64,000 bases of DNA from Phylloscopus collybita (taxonomy: Eukaryota; Chordata; Aves; Passeriformes; Phylloscopidae). Where the stretch lies: the NCBI GenBank assembly GCA_027886175.1, contig JAJNNQ010000077.1, positions 5,394,001-5,458,000 of the forward strand, in the 5' to 3' direction. The notes beneath the pieces are model-generated. The model worked only from the letters and a program-made list of their open reading frames with translations, was not told where the DNA came from and made no database searches. The translations under genes and the position numbers were made by a program. Shown here one piece after another: positions 21,467 to 30,603 of this stretch. The first letter of the stretch is position 1. The number at the start of each line of letters is the position of its first letter.

Positions 21467-23560
21467 ATGGGACAGTGTACTAGTCATAGTACAAAAAGTG
21501 TAAAAAGGGCAAGAAAGATAAAGGACATTCCTCCCAACAGTCCATTGGGAGAAATGCTGGAAAATTGGGATAAAGACAATAACTTGAAAAGCTTAGATAA
21601 GATTAAAATGATAAAGTATTGTGTTGAGAAGTGGCCAAATGAGTGCATAGAGGAAGGACCAGTTTACTGGCCCTGGTATGGAACTAAGGAAAAGTGGCTG
21701 TGTGTGGCATTGAATAGGCATCTTAGATTAAGAGAGTTACAAAATGAAGAAGAGGTTAAATATGCGTCTTGTTGGTTAGAAAATGATATATGGGATAAGA
21801 AAGTAAAGGTCTATAAAATGTCAAATGAACCTGAGAAGGAGAAGGAAAAAGTATTGGAAAGCAAATGGGATCCACTAGACCACCTTCCCCCACCACCTCC
21901 TTTAACTCCACCAGCTGCACGACCACCTAGTTCATATCTGCCACCTCTAACTCACATGCCACCACTATCATCTCTGCCAGTTCCATCTACATCACCTCCT
22001 ATTCTGTCCTCATCCCTAACCCAGTCTCTGCCACCTCTTGAGCTCTCCCAATCTTTAGCCCCATCTCCTTCTGCTGTACAACAACCCACATTTCCAACAC
22101 AACCTTCACCATCTACTGTGAACCAACCTATTCCTCAGAATACCTTCACCCAACCTATTCCACCTCCCTTATCTACCAGTCAAATCCCATCTCCTCCTCC
22201 TTTAGTTCAATCTCCAGTACAATCCTTATCTCTACCCTCATCATCTAACACTGTGTGCACAATTCAACCCCCACCTTTACTACCTCCAACCAGGCCTGAA
22301 GCTCAATCTTTACTTTATTCAGAACAACCCACACTGTGTCCAACACCAATTACATCACAGTCCCCCCATACTATTGTATCTGGTGTCACAGACCCCAATC
22401 TAACTCCCCAGAGAGTCCAAGAGCTAGTTTTAGCACCGACTTTTCAAAATACTCCCATAGCTCTCTCCCCAAATCAACCTGCACAAAAAGTAAGGAAGGA
22501 AGTAGGGGAAGTGTCAGGAGACATTTTAGAACCAGGAATAGAAGGTCATCATTATAATACACGATCAAAAGCAAAGAGAGAACCAACAGAAGTAGTAGGG
22601 AAGTTATTTCCGTTGAGAGAAGTACCTATGGGACGGGTAATAGGAGGAATAGGATTTGTAGATGCACCGTTAACTGCTTCAGAGGTTAGAAATTTTAAGA
22701 AAGAGATAAAAGGATTGCTAGAGGATCCGATTGGAACATCGGAACAGCTTGACCAGTTCCTGGGTCCCAGTGTTTATACATGGGATGAACTGAACTCCAT
22801 CATGAGTATCCTCTTTTCCACAGAAGAAGTACAATTGATTAGAGCAGCGGGGATGAAAATTTGGGAGAGAGAGAACAGGACAGGCCCAAGAGGGGAAGAA
22901 AAGATGCCACAATATTCACCAGGCTGGGATCCAAATGATGAGATGGGTAGAAGGAATATGAGGGAGTACAGGACATTAATAATAAGAGGAATTAGGGAAG
23001 CTGTTCCTAGGACTACAAATGCAAAACTAGCTTTTGACAGCCAGCAAGAAAAAGATGAGACACCTAGCGCCTGGCTAGAAAGATTAAAAAGAAACTTTCG
23101 ACTTTATTCAAGTGTAGACCCTGATAGTCCAGAGGGCCAAACATTAATTAAAGTACAATTTGTAACAAAAGCTTGGACTGATATAAGGAGGAAACTAGAG
23201 AAAATAGAGGAATGGAATGAGAAAACTCTTAATGAGTTGTTGAGAGAAGCGCAGAAAGTATATCTAAGGAGGGAAGAAGAGAAGACAAAGGCAAAAGCAA
23301 AGATCATGGTGGCAATAGCAAGAGAAAGTGTGGGAGCTGGAGGAGGTGAACCAAAAGAGGATAGATCGAAAGGAAGTGTTGAAAAGAAAACAGAACCAGA
23401 TAAAGGAAGGAGGACACCGAGGGCTGATTTAGTATGTTATTACTGTCGAGAGAAAGGACACACGCAACGATTTTGTAGGAAAAAGCAAATGGATGAAGCA
23501 ATTGCTAGAGAACAGGACACCCTTGAGAGGATCCTCCGAGGGGACAAGGGAGAAGATTAG
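21467..23560 (+). CDS. gag: Gag polyprotein of the gamma-like provirus, open
   Basis: A 697-residue frame. It opens with MGQCTS, an N-myristoylation signal for plasma-membrane targeting, followed by a matrix domain (to about residue 125). A long Pro/Ser/Thr-rich linker follows (about 140-360, including a PPPPP run near residue 141 that could act in budding). The capsid comes next (about 385-620), with the major homology region near residues 525-560 (DETPSAWLERLKRNF). A Lys/Glu-rich charged stretch then leads to the nucleocapsid with one CCHC knuckle, CYYCREKGHTQRFC (nt 23,434-23,475). It ends in a TAG, after which the same frame continues as pol. The frame is unbroken. The Pro-rich linker is longer than in typical mammalian gammaretroviruses. 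Structural role: virion assembly. Expression cannot be judged from sequence. Confidence 0.95.
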   Translation: MGQCTSHSTKSVKRARKIKDIPPNSPLGEMLENWDKDNNLKSLDKIKMIKYCVEKWPNECIEEGPVYWPWYGTKEKWLCVALNRHLRLRELQNEEEVKYASCWLENDIWDKKVKVYKMSNEPEKEKEKVLESKWDPLDHLPPPPPLTPPAARPPSSYLPPLTHMPPLSSLPVPSTSPPILSSSLTQSLPPLELSQSLAPSPSAVQQPTFPTQPSPSTVNQPIPQNTFTQPIPPPLSTSQIPSPPPLVQSPVQSLSLPSSSNTVCTIQPPPLLPPTRPEAQSLLYSEQPTLCPTPITSQSPHTIVSGVTDPNLTPQRVQELVLAPTFQNTPIALSPNQPAQKVRKEVGEVSGDILEPGIEGHHYNTRSKAKREPTEVVGKLFPLREVPMGRVIGGIGFVDAPLTASEVRNFKKEIKGLLEDPIGTSEQLDQFLGPSVYTWDELNSIMSILFSTEEVQLIRAAGMKIWERENRTGPRGEEKMPQYSPGWDPNDEMGRRNMREYRTLIIRGIREAVPRTTNAKLAFDSQQEKDETPSAWLERLKRNFRLYSSVDPDSPEGQTLIKVQFVTKAWTDIRRKLEKIEEWNEKTLNELLREAQKVYLRREEEKTKAKAKIMVAIARESVGAGGGEPKEDRSKGSVEKKTEPDKGRRTPRADLVCYYCREKGHTQRFCRKKQMDEAIAREQDTLERILRGDKGED

Positions 23561-26500
23561 GGGTGTCAGGGGCTCTATGCTCTGGGGGAAATAATAAAAC
23601 AACATAATGAGCCCTTGGTAAACTTAGAAGTTGGCCCCCAGAGCGAAGAATTTGAGTTTTTAGTTGACACTGGGGCCGACAGGTCCAGTATCTCGAAGTT
23701 ACCTAGTGGGTGTAAGTTAAGTGACAGGACATGTAAAGTAACAGGAGCAGAAAGTAATCCTTTCAGTGTATCAGTGATTGAACAAGTGCAAGTAAGAGGA
23801 AGTTTTAGGGAAGGATGTGCTGATTTATTGTATATGCCAAATTTAACTAATAATCTCCTGGGGAGAGATTTGCAAATACAACTAAGGATTGGTATAGTCC
23901 CAGAAGAAGGGCGCATGGTAGTCAAAATGATGGTATTAAAACAAGAAGATGAAGCAGAGATCCATCCCAGAGTGTGGGCAGAGAAGGGTAAACATGGGCT
24001 GCTGAACATCCCACCCATCGAAATTAGAATGAAACCAGGGATACCACCAATTAGAGTGAAACAGTACCCGATATCAGCAGAAGGAAAAATAGGTTTAACA
24101 CCAGTAATCAGAGATTTAATAGAAGCAGGGATCCTAGAACCATGCATGTCACCACATAATACTCCTGTGCTGCCAGTTAAGAAACCAGATGGAACATACA
24201 GACTCGTTCAAGACCTGAGGGAGGTGAATAAACAAACGATTACCCGATATCCCGTGGTAGCGAATCCCTACACTCTGTTAAGTAAAGTATCTGTGAAACA
24301 TGCCTGGTTTAGTGTAATAGACTTGAAGGATGCCTTTTGGGCTTGCCCCTTAGAAGAAAAGAGTAGAGACTGGTTTGCCTTTGAATGGCAGGATGGACAA
24401 ACAGAAAGAAAGCAACAGCTAAGGTGGACAAGATTGCCTCAGGGATTTACAGAGTCACCCAGTTTATTTGGCCAAGTATTAGAAGAAATTATAAAGCAGT
24501 TTACCCCTATAGGAGAAGTACAAGTCCTGCAGTATGTTGATGATTTGTTAATATCAGGTGAGCAGAAAGAAGAAGTCCGAGAGACAACCGTAAAATTACT
24601 AAATTTCCTAGGAGAAAAGGGATTAAAAGTATCTAAGAATAAATTGCAATTTGTAGAATCTGAAGTAAAATACTTAGGACACTTAATTGGAAGAGGCTAC
24701 AAGAAATTAGATTCAAATCGCATACAGGGAATATTGGCATTAACAGCACCAAAGACCAAAAGGGATGTAAGAAAATTATTAGGATTAATTGGTTACTGCA
24801 AAATGTGGATAGATGGACATACAAAATTGGTTAAATTCCTCTATGAAAAATTAGTGCAGGATGAACCTATAAATTGGTCAAAGGAAGATGAAGAGAATTT
24901 CGAGATTCTAAAAAAGAGGCTTATGACAGCTCCAGTGTTAAGTTTACCTGATTTAAAACAGTTATTTGAATTGTTTGTGAACGTTGAGGAAGGCATAGCT
25001 TATGGTGTGTTGGTGCAAGAGTGGTGTAGTGTAAAGAAACCCATTGCATATATCTCTAAATTGTTAGATCCAGTGGTAAGAGGGTGGCCTACATGTTTAC
25101 AGGCAGTGGCAGCAACAGTAGCACTAGTTGAAGAATGCTACAAATTAACGTTTGGAAGTAAAATAAAAGTATACACTCCACATGATTTGAGAGCAATGTT
25201 GAGCAAGGGAGTAAGTCAGTGGATTTCGGACAGTAGGATCTTGAAATATGAGCTTATTCTGAACAATAGTGAGAACTTAGAGTTGACCACTACAAAAGTC
25301 CAAAATCCAGCACAATTTCTATATGGAAAGCCAGATCAAGATAATGAATTAGAACACTGCTGTCTTGAACTAGTACACTTACAAACAAAAGTCAGAGAGG
25401 ATTTATTGGAGTGTCCTCTAGATGAAGGAGAAGTTCTTTTTGTGGATGGTTCCTCCAGAGTAATTGAAGGAAAGCGAGCCTCTGGTTATGCAGTTGTGGA
25501 TGGAAATAGAATGACAGTCATAGAAAGAGGGAAACTTCCCACAAAGTGGTCAGCACAGTGCTGCGAAGTTTATGCCATGCTTAGAGGTTTGAAATGGTTG
25601 GATCAGAAAGCTGGAACAATCTATACAGACTCCAAATATGCGTATGGAGTAGTACATACATTTGGGAAGATTTGGGTTGAAAGAGGATTTATAAATTCAA
25701 AAGGAAAGACTTTAACGCATGAAAGTTTGATCAAGGAGGTGTTAGAAGCATTAAAAGGACCTATAGAGATTGCAGTGGTACATATTCGAGGGCATCAGAA
25801 GGGAAATTCCAGAGAAATAGAAGGGAATAATTTGGTTGATCAGGAAGCAAAGAAGGCAGCTCTTGAGGGAGATGAAGGAAAAATTCTACATATTACAAGT
25901 GAAAATGAAAGAGATGAAGAGGAAGTCCCAATTCTTAATGAAAGAGAGCGGGCAGAAATACAGAAACATGGGGCAACTGAAGATAATAACGGCAGATGGA
26001 AAATGCCTGATGGGAGACCAGTCTTGAATAAAGCATTAACGAGAAAAATCTTAGAAAGTCTCCATGCCTCAACCCATTGGGGAACACAAGCCCTCTGTGA
26101 CCATTTTATGAGAAGTTATGTGTGTATTGGGGTGTTTGAGATAGCAAGACTAATAACAAGACAATGTATGATTTGCCAAAGAATAGCCAAAAAGGTAATG
26201 AGGAAGATGCCCCAAGGGGGAAGAGAGTTAGCAAAAAGACCCTTCCAAAATATACAAATAGACTTTACAGAACTTCCCCAAGTACAAAGATACAAATATG
26301 TTTTAGTTATAGTAGATCATCTAACCCATTGGATTGAGGCATTCCCAACTGTAAGAGCCACTGCAGATGCAGTGGCAAAAATTTTACTAGAGCAGATAAT
26401 ACCTAGATATGGGTTAATAAACACTATTGATTCAGATCGAGGCCCCCATTTCACTGCCCAAATAATCCAACAGATAACCCAAGCCCTAAACATTGTATGG

Positions 26501-27094
26501 AAATTCCACACTCCATGGAGACCTCAGAGCTCAGGGAGGGTAGAGCGAATGAACCAAACTCTGAAAACAACCCTTACTAAGTTAACCGAGGAAACCAAAA
26601 TGAATTGGTTAAAATGCCTCCCTCTAGCACTGTTAAGGATAAGAACAAAACCCAGAGCAGATGTTGGTGTCTCCCCATATAAAATGTTGTTTGGGCTCCC
26701 ATTTTTAACAAATTCTGAGAATTTAGGGACTTACGAAGAAGGGGAACAGCATGTAAAGAAGTATGTTCAAGTCATTGCAAATACTTTAAAACAGTTAAGA
26801 GAAAAAGGTTACCTTACTCAATCAACACCTATTGATTTTGTCATTCATAAGTTTCAGCCTGGAGATTGGGTACTGATAAGAACTTGGAAAGAGCAACCAC
26901 TGGTCCCAAAGTGGGAAGGCCCCTTCCAAGTCCTACTGGTCACGGAGACAGCAGTAAGGACACAAGAGAAGGGATGGACACATGCCTCTCGAGTTAAAGG
27001 ACCAGTTTCTCCTCCAGATGAATGGGCTGTAGTGGAATCCACTGATACAAAGTTAATGCTGAAGAAAAGACCGACAGAAAAACCCATAAGCTAA
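23561..27094 (+). CDS. pol: Pol polyprotein (PR-RT-RNase H-IN), reached by UAG readthrough
   Basis: Same frame as gag, directly after its TAG (23,558-23,560), as in gammaretroviruses where suppression of UAG gives Gag-Pol. Order of domains: protease with LVDTGADRSS (about nt 23,660); reverse transcriptase with LPQGFTESP (about 24,436) and YVDD (24,533-24,544); RNase H with FVDGSS, CCEVYAMLRGL, YTDSKYA and HIRGHQ (25,440-25,795); integrase with HHCC zinc domain (about 26,064-26,180) and catalytic D in IDFTEL, D in DSDRGPHF and E in GRVERMN. I count 35 residues between the second D and the E. All catalytic residues are present and no stop interrupts the 1,178-codon frame. The C-terminus ends in PISstop well before env, unlike the usual pol/env overlap. 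Confidence 0.96.
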   Translation, partial: GCQGLYALGEIIKQHNEPLVNLEVGPQSEEFEFLVDTGADRSSISKLPSGCKLSDRTCKVTGAESNPFSVSVIEQVQVRGSFREGCADLLYMPNLTNNLLGRDLQIQLRIGIVPEEGRMVVKMMVLKQEDEAEIHPRVWAEKGKHGLLNIPPIEIRMKPGIPPIRVKQYPISAEGKIGLTPVIRDLIEAGILEPCMSPHNTPVLPVKKPDGTYRLVQDLREVNKQTITRYPVVANPYTLLSKVSVKHAWFSVIDLKDAFWACPLEEKSRDWFAFEWQDGQTERKQQLRWTRLPQGFTESPSLFGQVLEEIIKQFTPIGEVQVLQYVDDLLISGEQKEEVRETTVKLLNFLGEKGLKVSKNKLQFVESEVKYLGHLIGRGYKKLDSNRIQGILALTAPKTKRDVRKLLGLIGYCKMWIDGHTKLVKFLYEKLVQDEPINWSKEDEENFEILKKRLMTAPVLSLPDLKQLFELFVNVEEGIAYGVLVQEWCSVKKPIAYISKLLDPVVRGWPTCLQAVAATVALVEECYKLTFGSKIKVYTPHDLRAMLSKGVSQWISDSRILKYELILNNSENLELTTTKVQNPAQFLYGKPDQDNELEHCCLELVHLQTKVREDLLECPLDEGEVLFVDGSSRVIEGKRASGYAVVDGNRMTVIERGKLPTKWSAQCCEVYAMLRGLKWLDQKAGTIYTDSKYAYGVVHTFGKIWVERGFINSKGKTLTHESLIKEVLEALKGPIEIAVVHIRGHQKGNSREIEGNNLVDQEAKKAALEGDEGKILHITSENERDEEEVPILNERERAEIQKHGATEDNNGRWKMPDGRPVLNKALTRKILESLHASTHWGTQALCDHFMRSYVCIGVFEIARLITRQCMICQRIAKKVMRKMPQGGRELAKRPFQNIQIDFTELPQVQRYKYVLVIVDHLTHWIEAFPTVRATADAVAKILLEQIIPRYGLINTIDSDRGPHFTAQIIQQITQALNIVWKFHTPWRPQSSGRVERMNQTLKTTLTKLTEETKMNWLKCLPLALLRIRTKPRADVGVSPYKMLFGLPFLTNSENLGTYEEGEQHVKKYVQVIANTLKQLREKGYLTQSTPIDFVIHKFQPGDWVLIRTWKEQPLVPKWEGPFQVLLVTETAVRTQEKGWTHASRVKGPVSPPDEWAVVESTDTKLMLKKRPTEKPIS

Positions 27095-27179
27095 GTCTGG
27101 ACATGAAGTTCACAAACTCCTTGCTAAAACTTCCTGATGATTAAAGAGTTTTAAAAGTTGTGTACTAATAATTGTAATC

Positions 27180-27853
27180 TGTTGCGTCTCAGCCCCAGGG
27201 CGCTGGGTGCTGCGACCGTGCGTTTTCGGTTTTTGACCCAGCTTGATATTCAGGCTGGGCCCCCGGAAAGTTCGTTGGTGGGGTTTTGGGTTTGCAGGCA
27301 GTTTAGCTCACGCTGACATGGCGGTGGTAAAAGAGGGGACTTTGAGAAGCTTTGAAAAAGAGGCTTTATTTGGTGGGGGAGTCAGAGGTTCCCCCAGCCT
27401 CAGGTCAGTGCCTCTTCAAAGACCCCGGACCTGGGCTGCAGGGCATTTTATACAAACAATCTTATGGGTGGGTACAATGTGTTTGAACCAATAAAACAAT
27501 TAAAACGATACATGCCAGCTAGATTACATAAACACTAACAAATCCCAAATAAGTTGGGGAGTGGTCTCTCAGGGCTTTGCCAACCACGGGCCGAAGCTCT
27601 TGGACTTTGAAGATAAAAGTTTTATGATAGACAAAGGGAGAAGATCATACATGAAACAGGGATGTAACAGAAAGGGAACCAATAGGGAAGAGACTCTGTA
27701 CAGAGACCCTGGTTGTCTTAGCAACTTTATCATTTACCTTGAAACAAAGGGGCCTTTTTAGGGTATCTACTATACTAAAACTTACAATATAAAAAAAAAC
27801 TATACTACATTCAAAACTAAAACTTACAAAACATTTTTTTTTACACAGCCACA
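27180..27853 (-). mobile_element. Nested antisense solo LTR with 6-bp target duplication
   Basis: A 674-bp TG...CA insertion between pol and env, flanked on both sides by GTAATC (27,174-27,179 and 27,854-27,859). Read on the minus strand it starts TGTGGCTGTG, carries AATAAA (plus-strand TTTATT at 27,365-27,370) and ends GACGCAACA. A diverged copy lies at about 61.6-62.3 kb in the same orientation. A 6-bp duplication is typical of class II elements. It separates env from the upstream genes but breaks no open frame. Confidence 0.9.
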
Positions 27854-28001
27854 GTAATCTTTTGCTGTTTCTTGTTCTAGGTTAATCTTCTGTGATTAGA
27901 GCATTCCCCTGCATTGTAGCAATCCGGCCCAAAACGATATTGGCAGCACAAGTTGATACAAGAAGGAGAACCCTACAATGAAGGAATAGCGACCTGCAGA
28001 A

Positions 28002-29891
28002 GTGTTGCGGGAGGCAAGCCCGGGCCAAGATCCACGCTGGTCCCCAGGAAAGCACATGAATAAAGGGACATTTGGTACCGGACTCCCGTGGGTAGTCCTC
28101 CTGTTGATGATCGTCACCACAGGAGAGGCAGGAAACTGTGATAAGTGTCGCTACCCAATTTATGTAGGGAATCTCCGAACATTTGTCTTCAGGGTTCATA
28201 CAAACCCAAATCCAGACTGTATCAACTTGTCTTGGTTATATACTTGTGAGGAAGATGGGAAAGTATATTGGCTCTTTAAAAATGTAGGGAGTTTTAAGCA
28301 AAAACTGGTAGGGGAATGCCCTAATGCAGAAGAATGGATGTGTTCTGAAAAGAAACCAGTAGATCTAAAAGTAAAAAGAGTTTATAAGTTAGATACAATT
28401 AAAGAAAAGTTAATAACTAGTAAAGCCCAAAAGAAACCTGAGCCTCAAATAGGAGAAAAGAATTTGTTTTTGGATCTAGTAGAAAAGATAAGCAGAGAAC
28501 TTAACATAACTAATTGCTGGATATGTGGGGACACCCATATGGCAGAAATTTGGCCCTGGGAAGGAATACCTCTGAGCACACCCAATGTGTTAAAGATAGT
28601 AGGAAGAGAAGCATCAAAGGTAGATCAAAGACCAGAAGAAGAAATTTGGGAATTAAGGTCAGAAGTGTTTGGGGAAGAGTGTATTTGGAGAAAAGGACCT
28701 AGGTATAAGAGTTATGTGGGAGAAATACCATGCAAGAGGTATTATGTGACAAATGAAACCCATCAGTGGTGGATACCTGACCCCCCTATAAAGTATTGGA
28801 CTAGACACCCAGAAAAAAACTGCACATGGGTAAAAACAAAATTTTCACATGAGTGTATTGCACAGCAGAGTTGTAATTGGGTTGTAGCAGAAGGTCTGTA
28901 TGAATGTATGGCACAACAATCTAACCCCTTCCAAGGCGAGGCGAAACTTTCAAAGTTTTGGAGCAAAGATGGAATAGTGGAGATTAATTCTTCAAAATAT
29001 TGGAAAGCTCCAAAAGGCCTTTTTTGGATCTGTAATAGAAAGGCATATGTGATGTTACCAAAAGACTGGGCAGGAAGTTGTTCCCTTGGAGCTATAAGAC
29101 CCTCCTTTTTCCTCCTACCCAGAGTTGCAAGTCAACAATTAGGAATACCATTATATGATGAACTGAAAAGAAGAAAAAGAGATGTACAAATAGGAGGCAC
29201 TCAAAGATGGAAAGATGACGAGTGGCCCCCTGAAAGGATTATTGAGACTTATGGTCCTGCTACCTGGGCACAGGATGGAATGTGGGGATATAGAACACCT
29301 ATATATATGTTAAACAGAATCATCCGTCTACAGGCCTTAGTAGAAATAATAACTAATCAAACAAGTTTCGCCTTAGATCTATTATCCGCTCAGTCCCGCC
29401 AAATGCGTACTATGATATACCAAAACCGACTAGCAATTGACTATCTGTTAGCAGAAGAAGGAGGGGTGTGTGCCAAATTTAACTCATCAGAATGCTGTGT
29501 TGAAATTGATGACCACAGTGAAACAATCAAAAATATCACTAATAACATCAGGAAGCTAGCTCATGTGCCTGTCCAAAAATGGACAACGATAATGAAAAAA
29601 GACTGGTGGGACAGTATCTTTTCAGGGGAATGGTGGAAGAAAGTATTATTTGTGCTTGGAGGTGCATTAGTAAGTATTGTTTTTCTTCCTTGTATAATCC
29701 CATGCTTAATCCGAACAGTAAAGAACATAGTGCAAACCTCAGTCCTTGAAATATTAGATAATAAAAAGGTTGAAGATGTTAAAATAATGAAATTAGAACA
29801 AGAAGAGAGTGAACCAGAAACTGCAAAAGAAATGTATGAAAAGTATCAATTCATTAGAAAAGTATATAGAGTTTATAGAGAAGAGTTGTAA
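28002..29891 (+). CDS. env: Envelope glycoprotein (SU-TM) of the provirus, open
   Basis: A 629-residue frame. The likely start is Met19 (28,056), which directly precedes a signal peptide (LPWVVLLLMIVTT); the first ATG adds a polar leader. SU: a CWIC (CxxC) motif near residue 172, many Cys and N-glycosylation sites. A furin-type RRKR site lies near residue 392. TM: no hydrophobic fusion peptide follows the cleavage site; instead there is a polar, Trp-rich stretch, then a coiled region, an immunosuppressive-domain-like helix ending QNRLAIDYLL, and VCAKFNSSECC, which is CX7CC rather than the usual CX6CC. The membrane span is about residues 548-571 and the tail is long (about 58 residues) with YQFI and YRVY tyrosine motifs. 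Family role: membrane fusion and entry; whether this one works cannot be told from sequence. Confidence 0.93.
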   Translation: MLREASPGQDPRWSPGKHMNKGTFGTGLPWVVLLLMIVTTGEAGNCDKCRYPIYVGNLRTFVFRVHTNPNPDCINLSWLYTCEEDGKVYWLFKNVGSFKQKLVGECPNAEEWMCSEKKPVDLKVKRVYKLDTIKEKLITSKAQKKPEPQIGEKNLFLDLVEKISRELNITNCWICGDTHMAEIWPWEGIPLSTPNVLKIVGREASKVDQRPEEEIWELRSEVFGEECIWRKGPRYKSYVGEIPCKRYYVTNETHQWWIPDPPIKYWTRHPEKNCTWVKTKFSHECIAQQSCNWVVAEGLYECMAQQSNPFQGEAKLSKFWSKDGIVEINSSKYWKAPKGLFWICNRKAYVMLPKDWAGSCSLGAIRPSFFLLPRVASQQLGIPLYDELKRRKRDVQIGGTQRWKDDEWPPERIIETYGPATWAQDGMWGYRTPIYMLNRIIRLQALVEIITNQTSFALDLLSAQSRQMRTMIYQNRLAIDYLLAEEGGVCAKFNSSECCVEIDDHSETIKNITNNIRKLAHVPVQKWTTIMKKDWWDSIFSGEWWKKVLFVLGGALVSIVFLPCIIPCLIRTVKNIVQTSVLEILDNKKVEDVKIMKLEQEESEPETAKEMYEKYQFIRKVYRVYREEL

Positions 29892-29931
29892 AAGTTTTAA
29901 TAGTTGATGCGGGCCTACAGCCCGATCAAAG

Positions 29932-29947
29932 TTTTAGAGGGGGGAGT
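29932..29947 (+). promoter_or_regulatory. Polypurine tract before the 3' LTR
   Basis: AGAGGGGGGAG immediately upstream of the TGTTATAG start of the 3' LTR; this is the usual plus-strand priming site. Confidence 0.8.
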
Positions 29948-30603
29948 TGTTATAGATACAAGAAAACTGAAATTGATGTCTCATTTTCTACTTGTAACTG
30001 TTTATTTTGCAATGAGTTCTGAATTGTTGGGGATATTCACTGTTGTAATGTTGTTCACTAGTTGTTAGATATTGTTACAAGTGTTTAGTTAAGAAGTTTG
30101 TAAGAGTTCTGTGCGGCTGCCTTCCCGAATCTAGTTAAAGGGACAACACCAAAGAAAAGGGGGATCTTCTACCCTTCCCCCAGACAACTCAAAACTGAGA
30201 CCACCACCCAGAGCCTTCATTGGAACATGACCACCCAATCAAAACGTGGCGGGAAGGAATGATTGGTGTGGAAAGCACCCCGCTAACAGCCAATGAGAGC
30301 CCGAAGAATACACCAATCCGGGAAAGGATCCAAAACGGACCAATCCCTGAGGGGACAGAGGCTTTAAAAGAGACTGACCACCCTCAGGGGGGCGCTTCTC
30401 TCTCAGGAACTGGACTGTCCTGACGGGGGGGAGCCCGTGCGTCCGTGGGCACGTTTTTTTTTTACTCTGACTTGCCGTGTGAGGCTGGGACTAGCCCAGC
30501 CTCCTGTTCCTGTAGCCAAGTTTGCAACAATAAACGATCGGCCATTCCTTTTTAACACCTTTGGATTGACGGCCTCGTTATTAACGTTGTAACATTTGTA
30601 ACA
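29948..30603 (+). mobile_element. 3' LTR of the gamma-like provirus
   Basis: 656 bp, almost identical to the 5' LTR. Differences seen include AAAGGGAC for AAAGAGAC, AAAAGGGGGATC for AAAAGAGGAATC, AAAAGAGAC for AAAAGGGAC and a shorter T-run. It ends GTAACA and passes straight into minisatellite block C. Confidence 0.95.

Larger units (their letters stand above)
18988..30603 (+). mobile_element. Near-complete gammaretrovirus-like endogenous provirus
   Basis: An 11.6-kb provirus: 5' LTR, tRNA-Pro-type primer site, 1.8-kb leader, gag, pol in frame after a UAG stop, an antisense nested LTR, env, purine-rich tract and 3' LTR. The three main frames are open. The two LTRs differ by roughly eight substitutions plus one T-run indel over about 655 bp by eye (about 1%), so the insertion is recent. 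It is gamma-like on three counts: a single CCHC knuckle, gag and pol in one frame separated by UAG, and a CWIC motif in SU. There is no target-site duplication at the ends: the left flank is an LTR fragment, the right flank minisatellite block C. Confidence 0.95.

Noticed and set aside
23575..24147. 190-codon minus-strand frame opposite pol
   Set aside because: Shadow of the intact pol frame.
27882..28199. 105-codon minus-strand frame opposite the env start
   Set aside because: Shadow of env with no homology of its own that I can see.
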